A program made the position numbers and the translations under genes. The notes beneath the pieces are model-generated. The model saw nothing but the letters and a program-made list of their open reading frames with translations. It was not told the origin of the DNA and made no database searches. Below, in pieces: positions 32,268 through 45,285 of a stretch of DNA of 64,000 bases. The stretch is from the NCBI GenBank assembly GCA_026120185.1, contig JANUWF010002051.1, positions 992,001 through 1,056,000 on the forward strand, written 5' to 3'. Origin of the DNA: Voacanga thouarsii (taxonomy: Eukaryota > Streptophyta > Magnoliopsida > Gentianales > Apocynaceae). Position 1 is the stretch's first letter. Every line of letters starts with the position of its first letter.

Positions 32268-35200
32268 TGTAACACCCTATTACATACGTAGCCCAATCAG
32301 GCTGGGGATGTCATCCCGTCCTTTCGGACTAGGAGTTTGATAATGCGGTTTAAAAAAAAAAAAGATACACAAATATTACTTTTTGAGACTAAACTTAGAA
32401 ATAATCTATTACAACCCAAGAATCTTCAAAATCTAAATATTACATGGTTCAGAATATCCAAAAGAGATTCAAGGTCAACATCATAAATCCGAAATGGAGT
32501 TTAACAAGAGAAAAGTAAAGGACTTAGTGTAAACCTATCGTTCTTATACTCTCTCAGCTATTCCTCTCCTAAAAACATAGTTACGTAAATCATGTGAGAT
32601 TACCAAAATCTGAATAAGTCCGAAGTGTGTGAGTTCGTGTCACAATTTCAAAATTTAATGTCATGATGCATGAGTAATGTAGATTTGAATGGATACACAT
32701 TCATAATATAAATAATTTTCACATTTCAAATACATTATAATTTTGGGGAGATTCAACATGCACAAAACTAGTAGCTTGCATAAATAAATATTTTGTAGGG
32801 TAAAATTTTTCATATAACATTTTTGGAACATAAATTTCATTCTTCAAAAGTCTTAAACCTAGTATAGAGCCATATCTCGCGTATCAATAAGGTACCCGTA
32901 CTATGTCAATTATGATCACAGCTCGTCATATATATTATGATAGCATTTTCCATGCCAGGTAATTGGATAGGATGTACATCCCTCCCAAGAGAATACCTCG
33001 CCATCTCCCTTATATAAATCAGACTGAATGTCCCACATCCATCCTCCGGCTTCCCCTGGTGTCTGTGTTGCTAGCTAAGGACTACGCTCAACTAATAGAA
33101 CTATCGCCCCATTTGGAAAAGGATAGCTTTTCGGAGATGGCCAATCTGCTAGAACTCTCTCCTAATCTAATAAAAGATAGTCCTATAGCTTTAGCCATTG
33201 AGATCTCAACATCATTAATTAATGGTCAAGTGTTTGCTATTCTAATACGGAATAATTAATTTATTCTAAAAATTCTTCTGACCTTTTGAAATAAATTCCC
33301 AAGTCACTTCTCGATGAAATTCAAAGCCACAAACATTTTTCCCTAAGCTTTCCAAAACAAACCTTCCTATATTCATTCTAAAATTTACTCGAGAAGCATT
33401 AACTCTAATTTGTCGTAATGATATTTGGAGCCACTAACTATAAAATCATGCAATAATTTTCGCAATATTTTCATATATGAAATGCATAAGTACATTTTCA
33501 TGTATAGCATAATTTTGATGTATGGCTCCATAATCATAATACGCATGAAAACTTCATAGCAATATTCATGCATGAATAAATTATGACATAATAATGGAAT
33601 CATTATTTTCATGCAAAAGTGTTTTCTCCAAAAATAGCGTACTCATAATTTAAATCATACTTTTCATGCCATAACATACAATGCTTCATAAAATTCATGA
33701 ATATATTTTATATGCACTTGAATGCAAATTGCACATAATTTAAATGTAACATTTTCGCATGGATTTGCACTTTCAAAATAGCTTGAGATGGAAGGACTTA
33801 CCATGTCCAAGCTTAGCTAATCTTCTTCTCTTAATTCAAGATCTCGCTTCTCCTCCTATATCTATGTCCGCCACGTCTATCATATATATAATGTATAGGA
33901 ATTAATTCCTATTTATCTCACTCCAAATAAAGTATTAATTAAATCCTTAGGGTAATTAGGGAATTACATATGTCTTGAGTACTTCTAAAAGTGCTTAGTG
34001 ATAAAACCTAAGTCTAAGGTCAAGCATTCCATCACAAAATTCAATAGCTTGCTAACATATCCACAAATTCACATAGCATAGAACTCCCCAATTTTTCTAT
34101 TAACACAAATGGCCAAATAAAGTCTTAATCACTAATTAAAAGCCCTAATTATGATATAAAATTCTAATTATCATGCAAATCCTAATCACTATACAAAAAA
34201 GCCAAATTTACTTAACACAATCAGAAATCAATTTTTAATCTAATAAGAAGTCATATGATAATATTAAGTACATCAGGCAATTTAGGAATGAAAATAGTTT
34301 TACAAGAATGAAAATTCCCTTTAGTACTTCATTTATATAAAATGGCTATATTTAGGGCTTCACTATCCAAAATCATCACTTGATTTATTTTTGTATCATA
34401 AAAAAATATATAAAATACTTTAAAGCAGCTTAGGAGTTTTGTAGAGTTTAATTAAGTCAAATTCCAGCACATCTATAACTAAATTTTAGGCAAACTTGCA
34501 TTTCCCTTAAAGATTAAAAAACTGCACAAAATGGTAAAATAGGGGTCTTGAAAATCATGTTAATTACCTGAGTAAAACATCTCATTTTTTCATAAAGGTT
34601 TCCAGTATGATAACTCTATATGTTAGGTGAATTATCATATAATTTTCTCCTATAACTTCCAGTTAAAAGAGGGTCAATTAAGTTTTACAAAAAGGTGTGA
34701 TGCTACAATAACTTGTGTTGAACAACAATTTTTGAAAAAGCATAACTTCCTAATGAAACATGATTTTCTCGTGATTCTTGTTCTAAAAATTTCCAAACAT
34801 CCCAAAGTTTATGCAATATGAAAATCATGGCAAAACTCAATTGGAAAGGGTTCTTCTCGGGGGTTTAAAATGGCGCCCTGAACAGGGTTTTCTCACAGTT
34901 TGCATGGTTTTATGGCAAAAATCAAAAGGCTTAGTTTTCATCAATCTTCCCTTACAAAAACCATACCAAAATGTCCCCAACACATCAAAGAATACTCAAA
35001 AAATATAATTTTAGCAAGGTATGTACAACTTTCATGCTCAAATGTAACACCCATTTCAAATTATAACGTCCTAGTAGCACTCTGTTTATACAAGGTGCAT
35101 TTCTAAGCATATTATCATTACAACCATGAAACAGCTCACAAACAATCACACGTATCTCCAACCAGTCCATACATTTTAGTAGACAAGATTCACAATGAAA

Positions 35201-35639
35201 AATGGCTTCTCAATGACAAAAGAAAAGCAGTCCAGCATAACACACATTTCGGTCACAAGATTTTGCATTGAAAAATGTGTTCTTTTCACTCACCTCCTTG
35301 GAGACTCTTGTTCAAGTTTTCAAATCAGTGAATAGAGGCTCCCTTTTCTTCCAAATAAGCTGAAGTTCTTGCGCTGTTGAGGAAGCCAAAGTAGAACTAA
35401 TTAAGATCACATATTTGGACGAGGAAGGTTTAGTCGGCATATTTGGAAGATCTAAACAAATTGAAAGTGAAGAATCTGTTGATAATAGAAAATGAACAAG
35501 AAGCTGCAACAATATACATAGCAAGAAAAAGATCAATGTCTTGGATGATGAGGATAGTGATGTCTGTGGATGGTAATGAAAGGAACACAATGGATATTGG
35601 ATACTTGAGCAATTATGAGACAAAGAAAATTCTCATTTG

Positions 35640-35821
35640 GAAGGCTCTCAATTGTTGAAGAGAAAATGTCTGCCTCTTGTTCAATGGTTGTCGGTCGCCA
35701 AGAGAAATGAAGGAAACAAAATGTTTCCTTCTTGCTCAAAGGCTGTCGGCCATCTTGGGGGAAAAGTTGTTGTTTTTTTTTTCCCTCTTGAACAAAGGCT
35801 GTCGGCAACCTTGGAGAAGAA
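35640..35821. repeat. Degenerate GGCTGTCGGC repeats beside the CACTA-4 insertion
   Basis: Three relatives, TGGTTGTCGGTCGCC, AAGGCTGTCGGCCATCTTGG and AAGGCTGTCGGCAACCTTGG, occur before the insertion. A fourth, AAGGCTGCCGGCAGCCTTGG, follows it at 42721. Confidence 0.7.
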
Positions 35822-36292
35822 CACTAGAAGAAAACTATGAATTTATCACGGACTTTTGCCACGAAAACTTTTCCGTGGCAATCAGCGGTGGAATTTGCCA
35901 CGAAATAGAATCATATAAGCAACTTGCGAGGGAAAAAATACCATAGCAAATCTGTGGCTATTTTTCACGGAATTGCGATGGCAATAGTAACAAGTAGCGA
36001 TGAAAACATATTCCATCTCAAATCGGTAGCCAAAAAAAAAAAAAAAGGCGCCAAAAATCTATGCCAAACATTAGCCACCAATTTGCCATGGAATCACAAA
36101 ATTAGACTTATTCTGTGGTGACTTTTTTCTTTTTTTTTTGTTCTAATTTATTAATTATATTGGTTTGCATTAATTTTTGTTCCATACCTTTTAAATAACA
36201 ACGATAAAATATTTTGTAAGTATTTTGATTTATTTATTTTCTAATCATTCATTCTTGAAATGGAATTGAAAATAAGATGTATTATTTTTTTA

Positions 36293-37800
36293 GTATCGAA
36301 ATATATGTTGGTATTAAAATAAAATGTTTTAAAGAAACGATATAATTTTATTTTATTTCGACTATAAAAGCCATAAAAAATGTGAATGTAATTAATTATA
36401 TTATCATTGAGAGTATGCAAAAAAGTATGCTATGCAAAGTAGTGATAAAAAGAAATGGTTAAATTTTTGTGATGTGTTCCATAGAAAATTCGCGGTTGAT
36501 TGCCACGGATCCGCCATGAAATCACAAAATTGCCACTTATTCCATGGTAGATTGCCGCGGATTTGCCACGGCATTTTTTCTTTTTTTTTTGGTTCTAATT
36601 TATTAATTATATTGATTTGTATTAACTTTTGTTCTAAACCTTTTACATAACAACGATAGAATGTTTTGTAAGTATCTTAATTTATTTATTTTCTAATGCA
36701 TTCATTCTTGAAATGAAATTGAAAATAAGATGTATTATTTTTTAGTATCGAAATATATGTTGGTATTAAAATAAAATATTTTAAAGAAATGATATATGTT
36801 TATTTTATTTCGACTATAAAAGCCATCGAAAATGTGAATGTAATTAACTATATTATCATTGAGAGCCACGGCATTTTTTTTTTGTTCTAATTTATTCATT
36901 ATATTGGTTTGTATTAATTTTTGTTCCATACTTTTTAAATAACAACGACGGAATGCTTTGTAAGTAGCTTGATTTATTTATTTTCTAATGCATTTATTCT
37001 AGAAATGGAATTGAAAATTAGATGTATTATTTTTTAATATCGAAATATATGTTCGTAATCAAATAAAAATTTTTAAAGAAATTATATAATTTTATTTTAT
37101 TTTGACTATAAAAGCCATTGAAAATGTCAATGTAATTAACTGTATTATCATTGAGAGTATGCAAAAAAGTATGTTACGCAAAGTAGTGATAAAAAGAAAT
37201 GGTTAAATTTTTGTTATGTGTTGCCACAGACTCAAAAAATTAGACTTGTACCATGGCAATTCTGTAGCAGATTTTCCATGGCAATTCTGTAGCAGATTGC
37301 CATGGATTTGCCACGGCATTTTTTTCTTTTTTTGTTCTAATTTATTCATTATATTGGTTTGTATTAATTTTTGTTCCATACCTTTTAAATAACAACGACG
37401 GAATGTTTTGTAAGTATCTTAACTTATTTATTTTCTAATGCATTAATTCTTGAAATGGAATTGAAAATTAGATGTATTATTATTGACTATCAAAATATAT
37501 GTTCGTATTAAAATAAAAAATTTTAAAGAAACGATATAATTTTATTTTATTTTGACTATAAAAGTCATTGAAAATGTCAATGTAATTAACTATATTATCA
37601 TTGAGAGCATACAAAAAAAGTATGTTACACAAAGTAATGATTAAAAAAAAAAGTTTAAATTTTTGTTATGTGTTCCATGGTAAATCCGTGGCCGATTGCC
37701 ATGGATTTGCCATGGAACCACAAAATTAGACTTGCCCAGGCAATTTCATGGCAGATTGCCACAAAATTGCCACGGCATTTTTTTCTTTTTTTTTTTTGGT
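36293..37800. repeat. Long subterminal repeat array of CACTA-4
   Basis: Four copies, with starts at 36293, 36745, 37037 and 37497, each with (G)TATCGAAATATATGTT, a TTTTAAAGAAA run, TTTATTTTATTTCGACT or its variant, ATTATCATTGAGAG and mostly a CCACGG-type stretch at the end. They are related to the two copies at 20171-21000. Confidence 0.85.
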
Positions 37801-38685
37801 TCTAATTTCTTAATTTATTATATTTTTTTCAAGCAAAGTAGTGACTATATATATTGACTTTGAATAATCTTACTAATAAATATAGGTTGTTTTAAAAATT
37901 TCCTTGCTTCCACTATTATAAATTCTTAACTTTTTATTTCAAAAAAAAATAAATAAAACTTGCAACACAGTTAAAATTAATTTCAATCTAAAAAATTTCA
38001 TTCCTACAAAATTATCATATACTCACAACATATTAAAATTAATTTCAAGCTAAAAAATTTCATTCCTCCATTTTTTTTTTTTTTTTGACAACAAAAGCCA
38101 TTGGAAATATCAATGCAATTAACTATATTACCATTTAGAATATACAAATTATATGTTAAGTAAAATAGTGATAAAAAGAACAATAAAATTTTATTATGTA
38201 TTCTGTGACAAATCCGTGGCAATCTGCCACGAAATACTATTTTAATTTCATTAATTATTTTCTGTTTGCCATGGATTGTGTTAATTCGTGGCAAATCCCT
38301 AGCAAATTGAGAGGGATTTGCCACGGATTTATTTTTTCTTTTTTTATTCTAATTTTTAATATATTTATTTTTATTCCATATATTTTGATTAAAATGGTCA
38401 AATGTTATATAGACATTTTATTTTTTTTTATCTATAACTTATTTATTCTTGACAAAGTATTGATACGAATTTAAAATGGAATGTAATATTTTTGTGCCTC
38501 GAAATATATGTGTGTATTAAAATAAAAAAATTTTAAAATTTTTTAATATTTTAATATTTTTATTATAGAGTGTAATATTTTAATATTTTAATTATTTTTT
38601 TTCAAAAAATTAGAATACTTTGTTTAAAAATTCTAATTTTATTAATTTTATTTTATTAAAAAATTAAAATAAGTGAATATATATA

Positions 38686-38837
38686 TATGTGTGTGTGTGT
38701 GTGTAAATGAATGTGTGTGTGTGTGTGTATATATATATGAACATATGAATATATATATATATATATATATATATGTAAATGAATGTGTGTATGTGTGTGT
38801 GCGCGCGCGTGTATATATGTACTTAAATATGTGTTGC

Positions 38838-38904
<67 letters not shown>

Positions 38905-39000
38905 CATAAATTCATACACAATAAAACCCACACACACATACACATTCATAATCATAAATACACATAAACAAACTTATACACACACACACACACAGATATA
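38686..39000. repeat. Compound dinucleotide microsatellite cluster
   Basis: Alternating (AT)n, (GT)n, (GC)n and (AC)n blocks, including a long TA run at 38855-38900. All open frames here (Tyr-Ile, Cys-Val and Thr-His repeats) are artefacts. The cluster ends just before CACTA-5. Confidence 0.95.
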
Positions 39001-40057
39001 TTTACATACACTACAAGAAAAATCAAATTAGCGACGAATTTTTGGCCAGCACTAATTTGCGACGGAACAACAACGGAAACAAAAATTTTGAAAATAAATT
39101 TATTTTTTTAAATTTTCATCACTAATCCGTTAGTACTTGCGACGGACATCTAGCCGTCTTAAATTAGAGATGGATTTGCAACGATTTTATTTTTAATTAT
39201 TCATTAGCACTAATTAAACTGAAAGCCGTTGCCAATCCGTCACTAATTTGCGACGGCCTTTTTTTCACATTTAATTAACACTAAAAAAATTAAAGTGCCG
39301 TCGCAAATCTGTTGCAATTAGAGAGGGATTTACGATGGCCTTCTAAAATTTAAACATAAATTATATTTTTAAAATTAGAACAATAAGTCCTCGCAAATTT
39401 GTGAGGGATTTGCAACGGCCATCTTAAATTTAAAAATAAATTTATTTTCTTAAAATTAAAAAAATAATCCATCGCAAATCCTTCACAATTTTGCCAGGGA
39501 TTTGCGACAGTAATCCAAAATTTAAAAATAAATTATTTTTTTATATTGAAAAAATAAGCCCTCGCAAATCCGTTGCAAATTTGTGAGGAATTTGCAACTG
39601 CCATCCAAAATTTAAAAATAAATTATTTTTTTATAAAATTGAAAAAATAAGGCATCACAAATCCATGGCAAATTTGTGAGGCATTTGCGATGGCCATCTG
39701 TAACTTAAAAATAAATTTAGTTTTTTAAAATTAAAAAAATAAGCCCTCACAAATCTATCACAAATTTTCGAGGAATTTGCGACCGCCATCCAAAATTTAA
39801 AAATAAATTAATTTTTTAAAATTGAAATAAATAAGCCCTCGCAAATTCGTAGCAAATTTGCGAGGGATTTGCGACGGTCATATAAAATTTAACAATAAAT
39901 TTATTTTTTTAAATTAAAAAAATAAACCCTCGCAAATCCATCGACGGCCATCCAAAATTTAAAAATAAATTTATTTTTTTAAAATTAAAAAAATAAGCCC
40001 TCTCAAATCCATCTCAAATTTGTGAAGGATTTGTGATGGCCATCTAAAAATTCTCAT

Positions 40058-40500
40058 AATATATATATATATATATATAGCATTTTTATATACATATATA
40101 TGTTAATATATTTTTTCAATATAAAAATAAATATATGCGCATACATATATACATATTTATTTATGTTAGTATGTGTATTGTGTCTATATATATATATATA
40201 TGTATGTATGTATGTATATATATATGTATACTTATTAATATATATATCTATATATATGTTATAATATTTTTAATATGTTTATATATATATATATACATAT
40301 TTATATACTCACATATATGTATATACTTATATATTTACATATTTATACAAATTAATATATATATTTATATATTTAATTGTGACAGATGCATATATATCAT
40401 ATTCATAAATATATACATACATATATATACTTAATAATATCACATTTATATTATATGTATAAATATTTCAACTTAATAATTTTTTTTACGTATTCTACTA
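40058..40500. repeat. TA-rich microsatellite block inside CACTA-5
   Basis: Runs of (AT)n with ATGT and TATG variants separated by short spacers. The frames here are Ile/Tyr-rich artefacts. Confidence 0.9.
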
Positions 40501-41197
40501 TTTCAACACACACAAATATATAAATATAATCAAACTTTAAAATTTTTTAGATTAGAGATACATTTGCGACAGATCAGGGTTTCATTAGGGTGAAACCCTA
40601 ATCCCTCGCAAATCCGTCGCAATTAGAGAGGGATTTGTGATGACCATTCAAAATTAAAAAAATTTATTTTTTTAAAATTAAAAAAAGAAGCCCTCACAAA
40701 TCCGTCATAATTAGAGAGAGATTTGTGACATCCATCTAAAATTTAAAAACAATTTTTTAAAAATTGAAAAAATAAGCACTCACAAATCTATCACAATTAG
40801 CGAGGGATTTGTGATGGTTATCTAAAATTTAAAAATAAATTTATTTTTTTTAAATTAAAAAAATAAGCACTCGTAAATCTGTCGCAATTAGCGAGGAATT
40901 TGTGACGGCCATCCAAAATTTTAAAATAAATTTATTTTTTTAAAATTAAAAAATTAAGCCCTCACAAATCCGTCACAATTAGCGAGGGATTTGTGACGGC
41001 ATTCAAAATTTAAAAATAAATTAATTTTTTTTAAATTGAAAAATTAGCCGTCGCAAATCCATGGCTAATTAGCAATGGATTTGCGACGAAAAATTAGATC
41101 ATTGCAAATCCGTCGCAAAGCTCTTGCAAATTCGTCGCTAATTCACAAAAAAAATTACTATATAATTAACATATAATACAATAAATCACAATAACAT

Positions 41198-41265
41198 TAA
41201 TAGCTTAGTGGTGGAACACATGTTCCCCCACTACAAGGACGCGGGTTTGAGCCCTGGGTTTGACA
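41198..41265 (+). other. tRNA-like (SINE-type) promoter sequence inside CACTA-5
   Basis: TAGCTTAGTGG at 41201-41211 fits the RNA polymerase III A-box consensus, and GGTTTGAGCCC at 41244-41254 fits the B box with one mismatch. Their spacing of about 33 bases is right for a tRNA or SINE head. It does not fold as a clear functional tRNA, so I read it as a SINE remnant or pseudo-tRNA. Confidence 0.45.
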
Positions 41266-42157
41266 TAATCTCATAATATTCTTGGCAGGTTGGGTCGGGT
41301 CTCGGGTCGGGTTCTTGGTTGGCCGAGGAGCTAATTAATTTTTTTTTAATATAAATTTTTTACCGTCGCAAATTCGTAGCTAAATTAATTAATTTTTTAA
41401 ATAAAAAATTTTGGCTACTACAAATTTGTTTCTAAATTAATTAATTTTTTAAAAATAAATATTTTTACCTTCACAAAGCCGTCTCTAAATTATTTAAAAT
41501 TTTGTAAATAAAAAAACTTTTGGCCGCCTCAAATCTGTTGCTAAATTAATTGATTTTTCCAAAATTTAAATTTTTGTTCCTTTGCAAATTTGTCACTAAA
41601 TTAATTAATTTTTTTAAAAAAAATTTGGCCGTCACAAATCCATTGTTAAATTAATTAATTTTTTTGTAAATAAAAAAATTTTCACCGTCGCAAATCCATT
41701 GCTAAATTAATTAATTATTTTTAAAAATAAAAAGTTTTTGCCATCGCAAATCCATCTTTATGTTAATTATAAACTTAATTATAATATCATCAATTAAATG
41801 ACCATCGCAAATCCGTCACAGTTTGTGACGGATTTTCATTCCATCGCAAATTGCAACGCCCTTTTTAGCGACTTACATAATCCGTCGCTAAATGCGATTA
41901 GCGACGGATTTGGTCGTCACTAATTTGGTTTTTTCTTATAGTGATATATATGTGTAAATCATTTAATAAAAAAGATAGTATAATTGACAATATATAAAAT
42001 TTTAAAGTTATATAAATATACAAAATATTTTTTATATTGAATTTAATATGATTATTATATTTTGTTATAATAGTTTTATTTTTTAAAAAAAAAGTATACA
42101 AAGATTGGTCAGAGTAGTTTAAATACACAAAAAAAAAAAAAAATGATAGCACAACAA

Positions 42158-42228
42158 TTGTTGTAGCTCAGCGGCTAAACACATATGCTATTTCGGAGGT
42201 CCTAGGTTCGAGTCTTGCGCTGCGCAAT
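42158..42228 (+). other. tRNA-like (SINE-type) promoter sequence inside CACTA-4
   Basis: A-box TAGCTCAGCGG at 42164-42174 and B-box GGTTCGAGTCT at 42205-42215, spaced about 31 bases apart. An A-rich run at 42129-42143 lies just upstream. The layout is the same as at 41198-41265. A SINE remnant or pseudo-tRNA is more likely than an active tRNA gene. Confidence 0.5.
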
Positions 42229-42257
42229 TCATGAACAATTTAGGGGCTGCGATCGGG

Positions 42258-42611
42258 TATGGCCAATCCATAGAGATGGCTACGCACCAAATAGTTTGTG
42301 ATCCAGTGTGGCTGGTGTGTGAGGAAGGCTGTGCACCGAATAGTCCATGATTCGGTGTGGTTGGTCCAATTTAGGAGTAGATTGCCACGGATGGCAAATT
42401 GCCACAGAAAAAAGTTCCCTCGCAAAAAATGTTGTATGGCCAATCCATGGAGATGGCTACGCACCAAATAGTTTGTGATCCAGTGTGGCTGGTGCGTGAG
42501 GAAGGTTGTGCACCGAATAGTCCATGATCCAGTGTGGCTGGTCTAATTTAGGGGCAGATTGCCACGGATGGCAAATTGCCACAGAAAAAAGTTCCCTCGC
42601 AAAAAATGCTT
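42258..42611. repeat. 177-bp tandem duplication at the CACTA-4 right end
   Basis: Two near-identical copies (42258-42434 and 42435-42611) each include TATGGCCAATCCAT, GCACCAAATAGTTTGTGATC and a CCACGGATGGCAAATTGCC subterminal motif. Confidence 0.92.
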
Positions 42612-42718
42612 AGCGACGAAAGTATTTGTTATGGACCAATTCCATCACAGATCCGTAGCAAATTCCAATTTAGCCACGGATTTGTCCGTGGCAAATTGGC
42701 AAATTTCTTGTAGTGGAA

Positions 42719-44970
42719 AAAGGCTGCCGGCAGCCTTGGAGAAGAAGAGAGGAGCTGATTTTTACAGTAGGAAAGCCTAGGCAACTGGCTGCTAGAATAA
42801 GTGGGAGATAGAGGGTTTTGTTTAGGGCATCTCTAAATCAATGGTTGAGATTATTTCTTTTGAAAGTTAAGGAAAATGAAGGGCTATTATAAAAGAAAAG
42901 GGATTCTAGTCAAAATAAAATTTTACTTGGCTTGATCAAAATTATTTTATTAGGTCAAGTAGTGTAGAGAATTTTGGTCTTCGGTTGACCAAAACTCTTA
43001 AGTGGTAAAAAATAAGAAAGCCTAATGAGAGCTATAATTTAAATGTTCAAGGAGTCATTTTCTCTTACAAAAAATCGTTGTTGTAATATTGTTTTAAATA
43101 CAACATAATAATTAATTAAGAATAAATCATTTACCACGTATAAAGTAAATAGTCACATTGGCTTCGTTTGTTTTTCCCTAAGAAATCTTGTATAATAATT
43201 AAACAAAAAAATCACACACACAATTCAATTAATTCATAAAGTAAAATTAATTATCTAACTTTTCTATAGTGAAATTTGTATGGTATTATGTATATAATTT
43301 ATTTCTCTTATTATTAGGGAAATTGAAAATAATGCTTCTTTTTGAAATTCATAGTTTAACTCGATAATAGTAATTTTCATTTGAGCCAACACACAACAAA
43401 TAAATTATATTTCTCCCTAAATAAAATTGTAGTTCACATAAAACTTAAATAATTCATTCACATAATAAATTCAAATTATTCATAAAATAAAACTCATTAT
43501 TCTAATTCATCCAAGACCTAGTAAAAAATAATTGATAGCCCATAAAAAAACATAATTTGGTCTTGGGGTTGACCAATACCTCTAATTGGTCAAAAGTCTA
43601 ATTTATTTAGAAAAATAGAGTTTTAAAATATTTTTAAAAATTATTAGATATACACGCGCGCGCGTGTGTGTGTTTACCAAACTAAATTGAAATAATATTT
43701 CTTGTAAATGATACTTTGATTTAGTCACAAAGCTATGCATTACCTTTAAAAATAAAACAAAATATTAACATCAGTAAACATATTTAATTCACATTATTTC
43801 ATAATCACACATAAAAATTCATAAAGGAATTAAATGAAATAATCACATAAGAAATTCAAATAACCACCTAATAAATTCAAAATATTTAAAGAGTGAATGC
43901 TTTTAATCTAATTTCCCAGTTGGAATTGGGAGGGATATTACAGATTTGAGCAGATTACAAGTTTTTCTACCATGATGATACAAGAGGAAGAAAAAAAAAA
44001 GGAAGAAAAATGCATTTTTCAGCCACAAGGTGACATCTTTATTTGATTTCTTATAGTTCTAAGCTAGATACATCATTTGCACATCAATATAACACATAGA
44101 AATGGTGTCAAAAATTCAGATTTATTGAGCTAAACAGTGAGCACAATTTCAGCCTGCAAGAAGAGGGGAAAATGGAGATGGTTTTCTTGAAGACTCACCT
44201 TGGTGCTTGTTAAAGTTTTTACGCAACAAATGACAGCCCTCCTTGCACAAAATAAGGTATGATTTCTTGAAGAATGGAGGAGGAAAAGATTGTAGGAATG
44301 GGAAGGTTGCACTTGTTTAGCAAAATGTAAGAGGAAACAGCTTCCCTCTTGGAGCTTCAATGTTGGCAGTCATCTTTGGGAAAGAGAGGAAGTGTTGGTA
44401 TTTTGTGAGAAGCATAATTTTGAGAGAACTTGAGAAGGGGCAGCCGGCCATGAGGGATGAAAATGAGAGAAAATAAGCCTTTATACTAGGGCATATTTTG
44501 ATCTAAGTGTTGAGGTGAGTTTATTAATTAAATGTACCCTAAATATAATTAAGGGCTATGATACAATGCATTTTAATGGGTCAAAATGATCCATGGATCT
44601 TGGATCCTCTTGGGTCAAATAACGGAATTGGATCAAATGGTCAAGATTAGGCTTGTTTTGGATTTTGACCAAGCCTTCTAATTAATCAAAAATCAAATCT
44701 AGTTTTGAAATGAAATTTAATTTGTTGAAGAAATCATTTCTCTAATGACAATTTATTTTTCTAACATTGTTTAGATATTATATAGCAATTAATTATAAAT
44801 ATATATCGTTTTCCTCAATCAAGCAAAAAATCACCTTGATTTCACTTCCTTCTCTAAGAAATCTCAAATAATAATTAAATAAAATAATCACAAAAAGAAC
44901 TCAATTAATTTATAATGTGAAATTTAATTAATTAACTAATTTCCGAGTGTGTGATTAGTTGGGTATTAAA
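42719..44970. other. Right half of the non-coding LTR element
   Basis: AT-rich with no protein domain. It contains an ACGCGCGCGCGTGTGTGT run near 43655 and repeated AATTCA/ATAATCACA blocks. A leader-like stretch at 44100-44220 includes an ACTCACCTTGG motif also seen near 35288. Confidence 0.4.
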
Positions 44971-45270
44971 ACTAAAGCTTATGGAGAGATTTTTTAGTTG
45001 CGAAAATTTCTTTAGGAATTAGGCTTGAAACAAGTGAAGTATAGTCTTTATTATCAAAGTGTCATTTATCTATTCAAGAATTATACGATTCACTCTCTAT
45101 CCAAACATATTGATGTGATATATCATTGAATTAGAGAAGTTTTGGATTCTAAGCTGCTAATACTTGAGAAAGTGCATACAAATGATAATGATATATTGAC
45201 CACGGCATTGCCTAGAGAGAATTTCTTATTTTGCAGACATGATGCAAATTTGATTGTACCCCGCAAATGA
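44971..45270 (+). pseudogene. Copia-B pol, 3' part: RNase H end
   Basis: Reading ACT AAA GCT gives TKAYGEIF, stop (TAG), LRKFL, stop, ELGLKQVKYSL, then SLSKHIDVIYH, stop, IREVLDSKLL and VHTNDN. This is the C-terminal RNase H of copia elements and continues the gene interrupted at 32267. About 20 codons between the two halves are absent. Three stops lie in 60 codons. Confidence 0.85.
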
Positions 45271-45285
45271 ATTGGATGGGGATAT
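45271..45285 (+). other. Polypurine tract of copia-B
   Basis: ATTGGATGGGGATAT directly before the LTR start, the usual plus-strand priming site. Confidence 0.6.

Larger units (their letters stand above)
39009..41943. mobile_element. CACTA-5: 2.9-kb non-autonomous CACTA nested in CACTA-4, ATA target duplication
   Basis: The left end is CACTACAAGAAAAATCAAAT. The right end, in reverse complement, is CACTATAAGAAAAAACCAAA; both continue into ATTAG(C/T)GACGA. ATA flanks both sides (39006-39008 and 41944-41946). The body is mainly tandem units of about 80-95 bp with AATAAGCCCTCGCAAATCCG, an inverted GCGAGGGATTTGCGACGG and an AT-rich linker (about 39380-40040 and 40600-41040), interrupted by a TA-rich microsatellite block at 40058-40500. 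It has no protein-coding domain. Its GCGACGG/GCGAGGG motif family is that of CACTA-1 rather than of its host CACTA-4. Confidence 0.92.
35822..42715. mobile_element. CACTA-4: non-autonomous CACTA with GAA target duplication
   Basis: The left end is CACTAGAAGAAAACTATG. The right end, in reverse complement, is CACTACAAGAAATTTGCC. GAA lies directly outside both ends (35819-35821 and 42716-42718). Subterminal motifs are of the CCACGGATTTGCCACGG family, including a 290-460-bp long repeat present about four times (36293-37800). No transposase domain is present. It carries a nested CACTA-5, microsatellites and tRNA-like sequences. Without CACTA-5 it is about 4 kb. It was presumably mobilised by a transposase such as that of CACTA-6, which shares the motif family. 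Confidence 0.88.
32268..44970. mobile_element. Non-coding LTR-type element splitting copia-B
   Basis: It begins TGTAACACCCTATTACATAC and ends GGGTATTAAA, an imperfect inverted match of the TGTAACACCC / GGGTGTTACA ends typical of many Ty3-type LTRs. Inside, a second end-like motif GGGATATTACA occurs at 43932-43942 and a second start-like TGTAACACCC at 35043. Blocks near 43190 and 44870 resemble each other, so it may be more than one LTR. No gag or pol domain was seen. It sits inside the RNase H region of copia-B; coding resumes at 44971 with about 20 codons missing and no target duplication. Most of its length is the nested CACTA-4. Confidence 0.5.

Noticed and set aside
32963..33259. 98-codon frame in the LTR element
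   Set aside because: No family resemblance; lies in LTR-like non-coding sequence.
38656..39031. Overlapping open frames of about 80-100 codons
   Set aside because: They encode only dipeptide repeats from TA, TG and CA microsatellites.
40135..40434. 99-codon Ile/Tyr-rich frame
   Set aside because: Product of a TA-rich microsatellite inside CACTA-5.
42158..42228. A functional tRNA gene
   Set aside because: A and B boxes are present, but I could not pair a convincing acceptor stem or anticodon arm. A SINE or pseudo-tRNA is more likely.
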